Source of the DNA: MGBC113645 sp036308445
GTDB taxonomy: Bacteria > Bacillota_I > Bacilli_A > Erysipelotrichales > Coprobacillaceae
DNA: 53,904 nucleotides
Reading direction: 5' to 3'
Assembly (NCBI GenBank): GCA_036308445.1
Contig: JAXJVS010000108.1
Coordinates: 1-53,904 of the forward strand
Positions within the stretch are counted from its first letter, which is position 1; every line of letters starts with the position of its first letter. Shown here one piece after another: positions 53,358 through 53,904 of the stretch. The translations under genes and the position numbers were made by a program. The notes under the pieces were generated by a model. The model was not told the origin of the DNA. It worked only from the letters and a program-made list of their open reading frames with translations, and did not search any database.

Positions 53358-53795
53358 ATGAAACAAGACGTATTACAACAATATATTTATATTGAAACTT
53401 TATTAGCAAGATTATATCGACAAGTTGCAGCCATGGCTCCTAGTTCAAGAGAAAGGGATGCATATCTACAATTTGCAGCAGAAGCTGCTGCTAATGCTGA
53501 AAGGCTCAATCAGGTATATAGAGACCAGTTTGGCACAAACTTTAATCCTATTGTACCTGATACAGTATTACAAGGTGGATATAGAGAATTAGTTAATGAA
53601 TTATTAGATATTGAGTTAACATCAATGAATGATTTAAGAAGTCATACTTATTTTCAATCAGATTATGCTATTAATGAGTATTTTAGAAAAATGGCTGATG
53701 GTAAGATGGATAATATTATTACATTACTTGCTATATTAGAAAACTACAACTATATACAAATACAACAATTACAACAAGAACAGGGACAATCATAA
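53358..53795 (+). CDS. Ferritin-like four-helix protein
   Basis: 145 aa, all-helical. The N-terminal YIYIETLLARLYRQVA and the later AAEAAANAERLNQVY and LDIELTSMNDLRSHTYF carry the Glu/His spacing of ferritin-like/rubrerythrin-like carboxylate-bridge proteins, though the full metal-ligand set cannot be confirmed. The tail is glutamine-rich. The ATG at 53358 has AGAGAGGTG upstream. Function unknown. Confidence 0.6.
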   Translation: MKQDVLQQYIYIETLLARLYRQVAAMAPSSRERDAYLQFAAEAAANAERLNQVYRDQFGTNFNPIVPDTVLQGGYRELVNELLDIELTSMNDLRSHTYFQSDYAINEYFRKMADGKMDNIITLLAILENYNYIQIQQLQQEQGQS

Positions 53796-53807
53796 TCCCT
53801 GTTTTTT
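53780..53807 (+). terminator. Terminator overlapping the ferritin-like gene's stop
   Basis: A 7-bp stem ACAGGGA/TCCCTGT (53780-53786 with 53796-53802), loop holding the stop codon, T6. Confidence 0.8.
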
Positions 53808-53812
53808 CTATA

Positions 53813-53840
53813 AACAAAAAAACAGTCCTAAGACTGTTAA
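53813..53840 (-). terminator. Terminator of the minus-strand tRNA gene
   Basis: Stem AACAGTC/GACTGTT (53821-53827 with 53832-53838) with a T7 run on the minus-strand side, ten bases beyond the tRNA 3' end. Confidence 0.8.
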
Positions 53841-53849
53841 GTTTTTAAA

Positions 53850-53904
53850 TGGTGACCTGTACGGGATTCGAACCCGTGAATGCATGCGTGAAAGGCATGT
53901 GAGT
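53850..53904 (-). tRNA. tRNA-Glu (UUC), 3' part
   Basis: Read on the minus strand: anticodon stem CATGC/GCATG with loop CTTTCAC, giving anticodon TTC (Glu), then the T arm ACGGG-TTCGAAT-CCCGT, and acceptor end GGTCA followed by an encoded CCA. The 5' part lies beyond the window. Confidence 0.93.

Noticed and set aside
1..53904. CRISPR arrays, insertion sequences, prophage or attachment sites
   Set aside because: No regularly spaced direct repeats, transposase, integrase or terminal inverted repeats were seen; the only tandem repeat is inside the His-rich GTPase gene.

Overview
The window is a low-GC (roughly 30% by eye), gene-dense stretch of a monoderm (Gram-positive-type) bacterial chromosome. 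Lipobox signal sequences, strong GGAGG-type ribosome binding sites, a T-box riboswitch, a Noc-type ParB-family protein beside rsmG, and a preference for AT-ending codons all point to Bacillota. Gene content and style would fit the Erysipelotrichales/Coprobacillaceae, but that is inference from style and was not tested by a search. The mnmG-rsmG-(MATE)-noc block suggests that the left part lies fairly near the chromosomal replication origin.

Left part (1-13 kb): a truncated FtsX-type ABC permease; an RpiR regulator followed by a GH1 6-phospho-beta-glucosidase; a CoA-binding protein; mnmG-rsmG; a MATE exporter; noc; glycerate 2-kinase; a convergent lactonase; an Lrp regulator with a class I aminotransferase. 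From 14 to 20 kb: a barnase-like ribonuclease carrying a lipoprotein signal, coupled to its barstar inhibitor; an M42 aminopeptidase; a second MATE exporter behind an attenuator-like hairpin; and a minus-strand metal-homeostasis operon. That operon holds a His-rich COG0523 GTPase, a G3E GTPase fused to a YcgQ/DUF1980-like domain, and a P-loop kinase.

Middle (20-31 kb): a PHP phosphatase, a dead YciI gene, a GNAT, a SagB-type nitroreductase, then the arginine operon argGHCJBF (no argD) under a T-box whose specifier reads CGC (Arg). From 31 to 35 kb: a UMF1-type MFS transporter, a zinc phospholipase C-like protein, a permuted papain-like enzyme, and a 2.3 kb stretch of decayed genes with in-frame stops and frameshifts.

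Right part (35-54 kb): corA; the phosphate regulon pstS - gap - pstCAB-phoU-phoP-phoR, with two promoters of identical architecture; a small kinase-like protein; an FAD/Rieske oxidoreductase; a zinc-ribbon membrane protein; an MFS transporter; an unusual three-gene cassette ATP-grasp / esterase / ATP-grasp; ogt-ttcA-tcdA; a ferritin-like protein; and the 3' part of a tRNA-Glu on the minus strand.

The most interesting items are the ATP-grasp/esterase/ATP-grasp cassette (a possible small biosynthetic system), the lipoprotein barnase with its matched barstar, the G3E-DUF1980 fusion beside a 42-histidine GTPase, a Noc without its membrane helix, and the twin Pho promoters. No CRISPR array, insertion sequence or rRNA was seen.
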